Shown one piece after another: positions 52,902 through 61,029 of a stretch of 64,000 nt of DNA. The translations under genes and the position numbers were made by a program. How positions within the stretch are numbered: the stretch's first letter is position 1; every line of letters starts with the position of its first letter. This DNA is from Fructobacillus americanaquae (lineage in GTDB: Bacteria > Bacillota > Bacilli > Lactobacillales > Lactobacillaceae): assembly GCF_024029775.1 (NCBI RefSeq), contig NZ_CP097122.1, positions 62,001 to 126,000 of the forward strand, given 5' to 3'. Below the pieces are notes generated by a model. It saw nothing but the letters and a program-made list of their open reading frames with translations. It was not told the DNA's origin and did not search any database.

Positions 52902-53248
52902 TGCTACAATATTATTAGTCATACTTATTAGTTTAAGAATACTTTTGTTCACTCTAATGGCGTCGTACTTTCATACATATCTGAATATTAATTTTGACAG
53001 TTAATTGTGCCAGTATTCCAATTAGCTAAAAACCTACATGTTAATCGCCAACGATTAGCCGAAAATGTTCGCTTTTTATCTATGAAGAGACACGATTTCA
53101 AAATTCGGGGACTTACACCACTTGATTGTTGGCGCCGAACTTTGAGTAGTATGCAACTGCCAACACGATCACGCAAGAGAAGACGTGCCGTGGCCAGGAG
53201 ACCACCTCTGGTGTGATACCTTCTCATGAACCATCGAAAGGAATACTC
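52902..53248 (+). promoter_or_regulatory. Long structured leader of the P-type ATPase gene
   Basis: An extended -10 TGCTACAAT (TACAAT 52905-52910) starts a gene-less stretch of about 330 bases. Near its end is a fold: P1 TTACACCA / TGGTGTGA (53113-53120 with 53209-53216), inside it P2 TGAT-TGTTGGC / GCCAACA-ATCA (53123-53133 with 53159-53171), and a hairpin GTGG / CCAC. A smaller hairpin AATCG / CGATT lies near 53043-53056. It does not match the manganese (yybP-ykoY) or magnesium (M-box) riboswitches I would expect before a cation ATPase. Reading frames over it look like chance. Confidence 0.45.
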
Positions 53249-54841
53249 ATGCAAGCATTCCAAAAAGGAGTTCAAGCAACACTCAAGGCCTTTGGAACGA
53301 AATTGGACCAAGGACTTTCTGAAAAGCAGGTTGAAAAAAGCCGGCGAGAACATGGAAAAAATGTTTTCGTGGCTGAAAAGAAAACATCTTTAGCTAAGAA
53401 AATCTTACTTAGTTTAAAGGATGTCGCCACAATTATTTTGTTGATTGCGGCTGGGATTTCCTTTGTCGCCACTTATTTGGAAGGAAGTAATAATTACTTC
53501 GAAAGTCTGCTGGTGATTGGCATTGTGGTCATCAACTCAGCATTGTCGATTTTTCAAGAAGGCAAGGCTGAAAGTTCCTTAGCCGCTTTGAAAGATTTGA
53601 ATAAGAGTCAGGTTAAGGTTTTTCGCAACGGTCAACCAGAATTAATTGACTCGGATGACGTTGTTGTCGGCGATCTTTTGCTCTTAGAAAATGGGCGGTC
53701 AATTGCCGCTGATGCGCGTTTAATTGAAGCTGTTGAATTACAAACGGAAGAGTCCGCACTGACTGGCGAAAGCTTGCCCGTAGAAAAAGATGCGGATGCT
53801 ACTTTTAAAGGGGACGGTAACGTTGACCTCGGTGAACGAGTAACGATGGTTTACCGTGGTACTACCGTTGTCAACGGTCACGGCCTGGCCATCGTCACTG
53901 CTGTGGGAATGGCAACTGAAATGGGTAAGATTGCTAGCCTATTGAACAATGAAAACAGCACGCCTTTGACACCATTGCAACGTCGTTTGGCCCAATTAGG
54001 TCGTAATATTTCTTATTTGGCCATTATTTCCGCTGCCGTTGTTTTAACGCTAGGAATTGCTCAAGGAATGGATTTGAAACACATCTTCTTAACGGCCATC
54101 TCCTTAGCAGTGGCCATCGTGCCAGAAACGTTACCAGTGATTGTGACAATGACTCTGGCTCTCGGCGTTCAACGAATTGCCAAGAAGCACGCGATTATCC
54201 GACGGTTACCAGCGGTTGAAACACTGGGAACAACGAATGTCATTGCTTCGGATAAGACTGGAACGTTAACACAAAATAAGATGACGGTTCGTCAGGTCTG
54301 GCAAGCAAATCAAAATCAGTTGTCCGCCATAGCTGATGGTTTGCCAGGCTTTGCTCTGAGTCGTGAACCAATGTTAACGGATGTGATGGACAAGGCGCCA
54401 ATGCCCAAAAATTCGTCATTATTTAGTCAGGGACTTGGACGACAAATTGCCCTCAATGCCTCGCTTTTTGCCTTGGTGACCTTAGGCGCCATCTGGTTTG
54501 GTCAAAATGTGGCCATGGGTGGCCTTGCCACTTCAGAAGAGGTGGGCCAGACAATGGCCTTCGTCGTCTTGTCATTAACGTCGATTATGCACGTTTTCAA
54601 TATCCGTTCTGAAAAGTCTCTTTTTTCAATTCGTTATGATGCCAATCCATCATTGGTGAATATGGCTCTCTTAGCAACACTAATTACGGTTGCAGTTTCG
54701 ATAATTCCGGGTGTTCAAGGACTCTTCGGTTTGGTCGGCTTATCGGCTAGTCATTGGTTGCTGATCGTTCTCTTAACTGTTATACCGACGATTGTCTTAG
54801 AAATCCTGAAGAAAATCAGCCCAAGGCTCTTTCAGGTTTAA
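53249..54841 (+). pseudogene. P-type cation ATPase (Ca/Mn type) with large internal in-frame deletion
   Basis: Remains of a PacL/YoaB-type cation-pumping ATPase. The 530 residues read normally through the cation N-terminal domain, the first membrane pairs, the actuator domain (TGES in ESALTGESLPVEKD), M4 (VAIVPETLPVI) and the phosphorylation site [14 protein letters not shown] (Asp335). After about residue 358 the sequence jumps to DGLPGFALSREPMLTDVMDKAP, which belongs to the region before the C-terminal membrane helices. The nucleotide-binding domain, the TGDGVNDAPAL hinge and probably two helices, about 350 residues, are missing. The frame stays open. It cannot pump by the normal cycle. AAAGGA precedes ATG 53249. 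Confidence 0.85.
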
Positions 54842-54872
54842 TGACAAATAACTAACTCGAAAGGTAATTTGT

Positions 54873-55094
54873 ATGCCAGTAACGTCGCGACCCGAACACC
54901 AAAATAGAGGCTTTTCAATTAGCAGCATTTTCATTATTTTAGGCAGTTTTATTGGTATTGACATGGTTGAAAATACTTATCCCGCTATTAAGGATAATCT
55001 TCTTTTGAACTTTGTTATCTTTGTCTCGATTTATATAGGACTAAGGTTCATTGCGAGGGGAGTGCAAAAAATTAAACTGCGATTCTTGTCGTAA
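54873..55094 (+). CDS. Small membrane protein of unknown function
   Basis: A 73-residue protein I do not recognise, with two hydrophobic stretches (about 16-31 and 44-61) and a basic C-terminus. GAAAGGT precedes the ATG. It lies 31 bases after the deleted ATPase and before a very strong terminator, so the two are probably co-transcribed. Confidence 0.6.
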   Translation: MPVTSRPEHQNRGFSISSIFIILGSFIGIDMVENTYPAIKDNLLLNFVIFVSIYIGLRFIARGVQKIKLRFLS

Positions 55095-55105
55095 AATATA
55101 AATAC

Positions 55106-55141
55106 AAAAAAGACCCGTTGCTTCAGCAACGGGTCTTTTTT
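55106..55141 (+). terminator. Strong terminator
   Basis: Perfect 16-bp stem AAAAAAGACCCGTTGC / GCAACGGGTCTTTTTT with TTCA loop. Confidence 0.93.
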
Positions 55142-55156
55142 CTATCCTTACTTGCT

Positions 55157-55261
55157 ATGACAGCCATTGTTGGCAGTGAGATGAGTCAAGACTTCCAGCA
55201 AGTGCTAACTGGACCAGTTTCCCAGGAGCAATATCAGCAAAGTATTTTTAAACAGAATTAA
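55157..55261 (+). other. Tiny reading frame, possible gene remnant
   Basis: An open frame of 34 codons (MTAIVGSEMSQDFQQVLTGP and on to SIFKQN) with plausible codon use but no ribosome site. It follows a strong terminator at once. It may be the C-terminal scrap of a lost gene. I cannot name a parent. Confidence 0.25.
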
Positions 55262-55321
55262 ATGGTCGAAAAAAGCGACAACACTTAAAAATAACGTAGT
55301 AGCTTTCTAAATGCCTTTTAG

Positions 55322-55822
55322 TCAGTCTCGTTCGGGCATAGGAACGGTCGCCACTTCATTACCATGTTCTTGAATTATCTCGAGAAGATCAAGGGTTTTC
55401 AGCCAAACCGTTGCTGTGTTTTCATTTGGGTGAATCCCAATTAGTCCAGGATCTTTTAGAAAGTCCTCATCAAGAAAGAAGTTGACTTGGCGGCCATCAT
55501 TATTTAAGAGACCGAAAGGAGAGACAGAACCAGGAATTAAGTCCATTAACCTTAGCAAGTCTTCTTCTGAGGCAAATGATAGTGGTCGGGTCTGATTTTC
55601 CTTGCGAAAAGCCTTTAAATCAACTCTTTTATCACCTTTAACAGTAATCAGAAAATAATTTCGTTTTTTATCGTCACGGACAAAAAGGTTTTTGGCATCG
55701 GCATCTGGGTAAGGTAAGTCAACATCAACAATACTATCCATACTAAATAATGCTTGGTGTTCTGTAATGTCGTGCCAAATTTTTTTTTGCTGCAAATACT
55801 GAAAAACTTCATTTTTATCCAT
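55322..55822 (-). CDS. Prolyl-tRNA editing protein (PrdX / YbaK family)
   Basis: A 166-residue free-standing editing domain that clears mischarged alanyl- or related aminoacyl-tRNAPro. It follows the ProX/PrdX pattern: WHDITEHQALFSMDSI near the start, AKNLFVRDDKKRNYFLITVKGDKRVDLK (family lysine), and a glycine-rich GSVSPFGLLND-type motif followed by FLDEDFLKD and GIHPNENTATVWL. The start is the minus-strand ATG at 55822, with AAAGCTGAGGTAAAAG upstream. It is a single-gene unit. Confidence 0.88.
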   Translation of the reverse strand: MDKNEVFQYLQQKKIWHDITEHQALFSMDSIVDVDLPYPDADAKNLFVRDDKKRNYFLITVKGDKRVDLKAFRKENQTRPLSFASEEDLLRLMDLIPGSVSPFGLLNNDGRQVNFFLDEDFLKDPGLIGIHPNENTATVWLKTLDLLEIIQEHGNEVATVPMPERD

Positions 55823-56013
55823 ACTTTTACCTCAGCTTTTAATATAGGTCACATTATATCATTAGCAAGAGTTACTTAATGATTGCAATCGTTGAGCTAC
55901 TTATTTTTATTTTACTTAAAATACAAAAATGTTTCATTTTCACTCGCTATGCTCGCAAAAATAAGTTACAATTATTATATGAGGGAATAAGGAAAGGAAT
56001 TAAGAAAAATTTT

Positions 56014-56328
56014 ATGAGAATTGATACTTCAGAATATCCAACAGGTGAAAACGCTGTACCTGAGAAGCGCGTTAAACGTCTAAAGTTGCTTAGTAAGGCT
56101 GCTACCTTTACTTGTATTGCGATGTATGTTTCATATATCCCGCAAATTATTAGTAACTTTTCTGGCCACCCAGTTGGTTTATTACAACCACTGGTGGCAA
56201 TGATTAATGCTTCGCTTTGGACTGGTTATGGCTGGACCAAGACCTTTAAAGATTGGCCGATTATCATTTCAAACGTTCCTGGTGTTTTGTTTGGATTGTT
56301 TACAGTGATTACAATTTATATCCATTAA
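56014..56328 (+). CDS. SemiSWEET-type sugar transporter
   Basis: A 104-residue membrane protein with three predicted helices in its last 80 residues, the SemiSWEET fold that dimerises to form a sugar channel. The PQ signature is YIPQIISNFSG in the first helix. QPLVAMINASLWTGYGW and ISNVPGVLFGLFTVITIYIH form the other two. I take ATG 56014; GGAAAGGA lies upstream at a rather long spacing of about 15 bases. A longer frame from 55879 lacks family support. An inverted repeat terminator follows. Confidence 0.8.
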   Translation: MRIDTSEYPTGENAVPEKRVKRLKLLSKAATFTCIAMYVSYIPQIISNFSGHPVGLLQPLVAMINASLWTGYGWTKTFKDWPIIISNVPGVLFGLFTVITIYIH

Positions 56329-56354
56329 TCCATGAACCAAACACTAATAAAATA

Positions 56355-56392
56355 AACTAGTTGACCAATGATTGGTCGACTAGTTGGTTTTT
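56355..56392 (+). terminator. Terminator after the SemiSWEET gene
   Basis: A 14-bp stem AACTAGTTGACCAA / TTGGTCGACTAGTT (one G-T pair) with a three-base loop, then GGTTTTTC. Confidence 0.8.
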
Positions 56393-56470
56393 CTTAATCT
56401 CAAAGAAGAAATGATCAATTGATTTTTTCAACAAACACAACATTAATATGAATAGTGAAAGGAGTTTTTT

Positions 56471-58813
56471 ATGAAAAAAATCATCCCACAAGAAAAGCCT
56501 TTACTGGCTTCCAAGAAATTGTGGCTCTTCGTCGCTTTTTCTACCCTGACTAGTGCCGGGTTTTTAACGCAAACAGAGGGTCATGCTGTTGGTTTAAACA
56601 ATGATTTAACCGCTTCGGCTGATGAAACGGCAAATACGCTGCAAACAGCTAATACCGTCACTTTGGCGTCAAAGCAACAAGACACATCGAATAGCACTTC
56701 AGCAACTGCTACTAGTACAGAAAATAACAACGAAACAGTAGCTAGCCAAGCTACTAGCCAAACGAATAGCGGAAACGAGTCAAGTTCCATTTCTGCTAGT
56801 CAAACTAATACTGATAGTGGGGCAGGTTCTGCAACTACTAGTCAGACATCCACCAGTACTGATTCAAACTCTTCAACGAGCCAGTCAGAAAATAGCTCAA
56901 GTCAAAGTACGAATGATAGTACTGGATTGACGAGTCGCATTGCTGATGATAGCAGTACAAGTCAGTCTACCGGTACGGGTAACTCAGCCAATGTTGGTAC
57001 AACTAATGACAATTCCACTTTAATTGGCCAAGCATTGGTACCAGATAATACTTTACGAGCTGCTTTTGCGACGGCCTTAAATAAGTCAGCTGACCAGCTA
57101 ACGGTGAGCGACTTGGAGCAAGTCAAAGCAATTAAGATTACTTCTGGTAAGGTTGAATCGCTACAGGGCCTGCACTATGCTAAAAATCTCGAAAGTATCA
57201 CTGTCATTGGTAATTATAAGCAAAATAGTGACGATGATGACAATACGATTAGCAGCTATTACCCTCAGAGCGATAGCCCTTATCAGTATGACAATGAGAG
57301 TGGATCTGCTGATATTTCTGATGTCCTTTCGGATGATAAAATTACAGAATTTAATGAGTTGACCCAGTTGAAGTTCATTCAGTTGACTGGTTTGGGTTTG
57401 AGGGATGCTAATTTTTTGCGCAAGCAGGCGGAACACAACCAAAATTTGGTAACCCTTTATATTAATCGGAATTCGATTTCTAATTTAACTCCCTTTACTG
57501 GCATTACCATGTCGCATCTTCAGACACTTAATATCGCTAATAATAATTTTTCTGATGTCAGCGTTATTCAAAATGTTGATTTACCAGCGATAACAACGAT
57601 AGATGCTAGCTACAACCAGATTAGTGATATTACGCCAATTACCAAGGCTCAAATCACCAATATTCAATATTTATTTGCTAATAATAATCAACTTAGCAAT
57701 ATTGATGTTTTTAAGGATTCTCCCTTGACGAAACTGAAGTGGCTTGCTGTCAATAATAATAATATTAGTAATATTACCATTATGACTGGGCTCTATAATC
57801 GTTATCCAGATTTACATGTTTTCCAAATTGATAACAACCAACTAAGCGATATTAGCTTTATGAATGGTTTCCAGCTGTTATTCCAGACGACTGCCCAAGA
57901 TCAACACCATCAAGAAACAGTAACCGCCGTTCGATCAAATCAACCGACAATTGATATTGCTTTGCCAATTAAAACCAGTTCTTATGATGATCAAATTCAA
58001 GTGGGTAATCAGTCTTATTACAATGGTCAAAGTGACCCGCAGGGGAACACTTTGACGATTAGCCAGCTTTCAAATACAATTCAGAGTGTTAACCTTTACA
58101 ATGGACAAACTATTTCCGGTAAACAGCTTACCGACCAATCATTTACTGGAGTGAAATCTCTTACGATTGCGGTACCAACTGATAACACCACCAATACTGT
58201 ATTATTTTATCAATGGTCTGGTGCCCGGGGTCGGTTTAATGGTACTGGAACAATTACGGTTAACTGGGTTGACCCAGTGCAGCCAGAAATCGTTGCCAAT
58301 AACCAGACCATTACCCAAGGTAATCAATTTGATGCACTGACACAGGTGAGTGCTTTTGATCAACAAAATGATGGCGGTGGTCGTGTTGATTTAACCAAGC
58401 AAATCACTGTTATCCAAAATCAAGTCAATCCTCAAGTAGTTGGAACTTATACAGTTGTTTATCAAGTAACCAATTCTTACGGACTAACTACAAGTAAAAG
58501 CATCCAAGTTACAGTACAAGCACCAGCATCAATTCCAAACAATGATGGTCAATCTAGCACTCAGCAAAACCAACAGAGTAACCAGTCCCAGGTTCAACAG
58601 AGTGCACAAGAAGCGCAACACGCTGCTACAAGCGTCGTTCCATTAGCCGCAAAAAATAATACAGTAGCTGTTAACCAACAAGAAGCTGAGCATGCACTAC
58701 CTGATACTGCTGACACCGCTCCGCAAAGTCGCGTTGAAAAATTTGCACCTGTGTCTTTGTTTGCTTCGTTAACACTCTTATTCTTAGCTAAAAATAAGAA
58801 AAAGAAGCGCTAG
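56471..58813 (+). CDS. Leucine-rich-repeat surface protein with wall-anchor-like C-terminus
   Basis: A large exported protein of 780 residues. In order: signal peptide (about 1-40, hydrophobic part LWLFVAFSTLTSAGFL); a Ser/Thr/Asn-rich stalk (about 45-190); a repeat N-cap (LTVSDLEQVKAIKITSGKVESLQGLH); internalin-like leucine-rich repeats (such as LQTLNIANNNFSDVSVIQ and LKWLAVNNNNISNITIM) to about residue 470; a strand-rich part; an Ig-like module (VVGTYTVVYQVTNSYGL) near 640-690; a glutamine-rich linker; and LPDTA, a hydrophobic helix and KNKKKKR. The sorting motif is LPDTA rather than LPxTG. AAAGGAG precedes the ATG. A role in adhesion is likely. Confidence 0.85.
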   Translation: MKKIIPQEKPLLASKKLWLFVAFSTLTSAGFLTQTEGHAVGLNNDLTASADETANTLQTANTVTLASKQQDTSNSTSATATSTENNNETVASQATSQTNSGNESSSISASQTNTDSGAGSATTSQTSTSTDSNSSTSQSENSSSQSTNDSTGLTSRIADDSSTSQSTGTGNSANVGTTNDNSTLIGQALVPDNTLRAAFATALNKSADQLTVSDLEQVKAIKITSGKVESLQGLHYAKNLESITVIGNYKQNSDDDDNTISSYYPQSDSPYQYDNESGSADISDVLSDDKITEFNELTQLKFIQLTGLGLRDANFLRKQAEHNQNLVTLYINRNSISNLTPFTGITMSHLQTLNIANNNFSDVSVIQNVDLPAITTIDASYNQISDITPITKAQITNIQYLFANNNQLSNIDVFKDSPLTKLKWLAVNNNNISNITIMTGLYNRYPDLHVFQIDNNQLSDISFMNGFQLLFQTTAQDQHHQETVTAVRSNQPTIDIALPIKTSSYDDQIQVGNQSYYNGQSDPQGNTLTISQLSNTIQSVNLYNGQTISGKQLTDQSFTGVKSLTIAVPTDNTTNTVLFYQWSGARGRFNGTGTITVNWVDPVQPEIVANNQTITQGNQFDALTQVSAFDQQNDGGGRVDLTKQITVIQNQVNPQVVGTYTVVYQVTNSYGLTTSKSIQVTVQAPASIPNNDGQSSTQQNQQSNQSQVQQSAQEAQHAATSVVPLAAKNNTVAVNQQEAEHALPDTADTAPQSRVEKFAPVSLFASLTLLFLAKNKKKKR

Positions 58814-58897
58814 CAGTAATCATCAAAGCAGTTGACAGAATTTGCACCTTGTAAATAGGGCTTGTCAGCACAGCGATTAATTAAATAATTGTTGCCA

Positions 58898-58934
58898 AAA
58901 GAAAGAATTCTTGATAAGAATTCTTTCTTTTTCG
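58898..58934 (+). terminator. Terminator of the surface protein gene
   Basis: Perfect 15-bp stem AAAGAAAGAATTCTT / AAGAATTCTTTCTTT and further T. Confidence 0.9.
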
Positions 58935-58984
58935 CTAGCTGCTGATTATGGTTATTCAAGAACTATTAAGTTCAGTCGCTGTTG

Positions 58985-59464
58985 AATTGGTGTGCAATGG
59001 AAAGGGCTCTAGATGCGGGACATTGCGGTCGATTGGTGTTTCGAATTTTGATGCAGGAAAAATTGTTGAATTTGCAAAATTAGTTGAAACAACCCAGCAA
59101 GTTAATCAGCTTGAATTTAATCTATGGAACCAACGTGAAAAAGATCAAGAGTGGAATAAAAAATATTCTGTTCAACCAGAAACGACGGTTAGACCTATTT
59201 CACAACCAGGTTTTGCAGAAAATTGGTAAGAAATATAATAAGACAGTTGGGCAAGTTGTTTTAAGATGGTTAATACAAAGAAACATTGTTGTTTTAGCCA
59301 AATCTGTTCATGAGGAACGGATACGCGAAAATTTTGATGTTTTTGACTTTAATCTTTCAGAAGAAGACATGGATTTAATCAAGGGTTTGGACAAAAAAGA
59401 ATCTGCTTTATTTGATCATAATGATCCCGTTTTTGTTGAACGGTTAACCGGTTGGTTGATTTAA
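58985..59464 (+). pseudogene. Aldo/keto reductase remnant
   Basis: The C-terminal half of an aldo/keto reductase in two frames. The first gives LRSIGVSNFDAGKIVEFAKL and QQVNQLEFNLWNQ and stops at 59229. The second, shifted near 59180, gives LFHNQVLQKIGKKYNKTVGQ, VVLRWLIQRNIVVLAKSVHEERIRENFDVFDF and runs to 59464. The N-terminal barrel half with the catalytic Asp, Tyr and Lys is missing and the segment between the two frames is shortened. It is non-functional. There is no promoter or ribosome site; it starts 50 bases after the terminator of the surface protein. Confidence 0.85.
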
Positions 59465-59513
59465 AGAATTAATTATCATTAACTGGCTAATCATTACTCT
59501 AATTAATATGTAA

Positions 59514-59565
59514 AAAATGAGATTTCCAAAAACGTTCATAAAGTTTTTGGGGAATCTCATTTTAA
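59514..59565. terminator. Long hairpin, probable terminator
   Basis: AAAATGAGATTTCCAAAAAC pairs with GTTTTTGGGGAATCTCATTTT (one bulge). It lies between the reductase remnant and the convergent membrane protein gene. Confidence 0.7.
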
Positions 59566-59691
59566 CATTATGGCTGTTATAGAAATCAAGTTAAGACGGT
59601 AGTAATTCTGAAAGGGGATAAGGTTGGTAATGTTGCCTTGGGGAAGAGTGATTATAAGTAGTAACGGTCTTTATTTATTCTCAGTCACTTT

Positions 59692-60435
59692 TTAAGCACC
59701 TTTTTTTAATGATTTTCTAAAAAAACGAGTACTAATAGCTATACCGACAATGATCAGTACAAAACCAATACAGATGCCAAAAAGTCCTGTGGAAGAAGAA
59801 GCAAACTCAGAATGTTTATAAGATAACAAAGCGTACTGTGTCATTACAATTGCAACCAATCCGTCAGCTAAATTAAGTGCTTTAAGATAAGAAATAATTG
59901 GACTATTGAATTGTCGAGAGTTTATCCAACCGATAACTGATGTAACGATTTTTATAAAACCAATTAATGCTATGAACAAGACAATATTATGATTATAATT
60001 TTGAGGTTGACCATGAACAAACATAAACGTTGACAGTCCCACCAAAACCAAGCCTAAAATTGAATAGAAAATGCCACCTTCACGTAAGTATATTTCTTCT
60101 AATTTTCTACGTTCTAAATTTGAAAAATTAGCTATTCTAACCTGTTTATAACGAAATAAAAAATAAGCACGGATGGCTAACAGAATTAGATAGTAGAAGC
60201 CAAAAATTAAAAACCACAATGACCAAAGCACTAAACCGATTGTAATTTTTATCATGGCAAACATTGAATTAGACACTGTACTGAATAAATTATATAGAAC
60301 CACTCGATCTGCTTTCAAAGATATATGTCTTTTTAAATTATTTTTTTTAATAAAAATATTAAGTTGCTTCTTTATTTTTTTGATAGTGTTCACCTTGATA
60401 TATTTTGCCTTCACAATCGATAAGGTTATGTACAA
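59692..60435 (-). CDS. Multi-pass membrane protein of unknown function
   Basis: I do not recognise this 247-residue protein. After a basic N-terminal part of about 55 residues there are five or six hydrophobic segments (about 60-92, 120-138, 148-166, 183-203 and 214-236). The composition is more AT-rich than that of the genes further left. The start is uncertain: TTG at 60435 gives the full frame but has a poor ribosome site; Met58 would leave only the membrane part. It is alone on the minus strand at the edge of the plasmid-like region. Confidence 0.6.
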   Translation of the reverse strand: MYITLSIVKAKYIKVNTIKKIKKQLNIFIKKNNLKRHISLKADRVVLYNLFSTVSNSMFAMIKITIGLVLWSLWFLIFGFYYLILLAIRAYFLFRYKQVRIANFSNLERRKLEEIYLREGGIFYSILGLVLVGLSTFMFVHGQPQNYNHNIVLFIALIGFIKIVTSVIGWINSRQFNSPIISYLKALNLADGLVAIVMTQYALLSYKHSEFASSSTGLFGICIGFVLIIVGIAISTRFFRKSLKKGA

Positions 60436-60771
60436 TTCGTTTTATCAAAACTCTATCAAAGTTGGTGATTAAAACTGACTATTAACAAAATAGCAACAAA
60501 CATTGGCAATTTATCAATACATCAGGTAGATAATACATTTTTTAACGAAATATTTGATTGGGGGGTGATAATCCTCATTGGCCCTTAACTGTAACGTGCA
60601 ATATTAAAAGCAACAGAAGGCTAATTAAGTGAGTAGTAGCAATGGTTCCCATTGCCTTTAACTCCTATACATTTTTGCATATTTGCAAATTAAAGAAGCC
60701 CGATGTGGCTTCTTTTTTTTTACAATTTTTTAGTCCTTGGTCACCGGGGGCTTACGACAGTGGAGGTCAAC
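60436..60771 (+). promoter_or_regulatory. Replication-gene leader with hairpins and attenuator-like terminator
   Basis: A 335-base gap with no gene. It holds a 7-bp hairpin GCAATGG / CCATTGC (60639-60655), a small hairpin TTTGCA / TGCAAA near 60674-60688, and a strong terminator AAAGAAGCC / GGCTTCTTT (60692-60715) with further T. AAGGC at 60617-60621 could pair instead with GCCTT at 60654-60658. The layout, ahead of a regulator and RepA_N gene, resembles the attenuated leaders of related plasmids. Confidence 0.5.
60692..60721 (+). terminator. Terminator upstream of the replication genes
   Basis: Perfect 9-bp stem AAAGAAGCC / GGCTTCTTT with a six-base loop and a T run to 60721. Confidence 0.85.
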
Positions 60772-61029
60772 ATGAAAAACAACACAGGCCTAGATTTACG
60801 ACAAATTATTAAAAATTATCGAACTATCCGTTTAATGAGTCAGAAAGATTTGGCTGAGTCTTGGGAAATTCCACAACGTGCGATTTCGCGATGGGAACAA
60901 TCAGCCCGATCGAACCCTTCAATTGAGTCGTTGTTGCATATCTCTTCTGGTTTAAATCTATCAATTGATGAATTGATTGAACAGACTTTTGTTAATGAAG
61001 AGGAGGACACATCAAATGCAAAGAATTAA
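60772..61029 (+). CDS. XRE-family transcriptional regulator
   Basis: An 85-residue DNA-binding protein with one Cro/CI-type helix-turn-helix: LRQIIKNYRTIRLMSQKDLAESWEIPQRAISRWEQSARSNPS, then helices four and five (ESLLHISSGLNLSIDELI). The start at 60772 has TGGAGG upstream; the longer open frame crosses the terminator and is not credible. It overlaps repA by 14 bases and probably controls copy number or its own operon. Confidence 0.85.
   Translation: MKNNTGLDLRQIIKNYRTIRLMSQKDLAESWEIPQRAISRWEQSARSNPSIESLLHISSGLNLSIDELIEQTFVNEEEDTSNAKN

Noticed and set aside
53059-53072. CGAAAATGTTCG as a second LexA box
   Set aside because: The spacing between the half sites is two bases shorter than in the LexA consensus and no promoter overlaps it.
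53105-53216. Manganese (yybP-ykoY) riboswitch before the P-type ATPase
   Set aside because: The expected GGGGAGUAG start and the GCAAGACC loop are not found in the right order.
52988-53353. Frames on both strands in the leader of the P-type ATPase
   Set aside because: They are rich in Arg, Leu and Cys with no ribosome site, and coincide with RNA stems.
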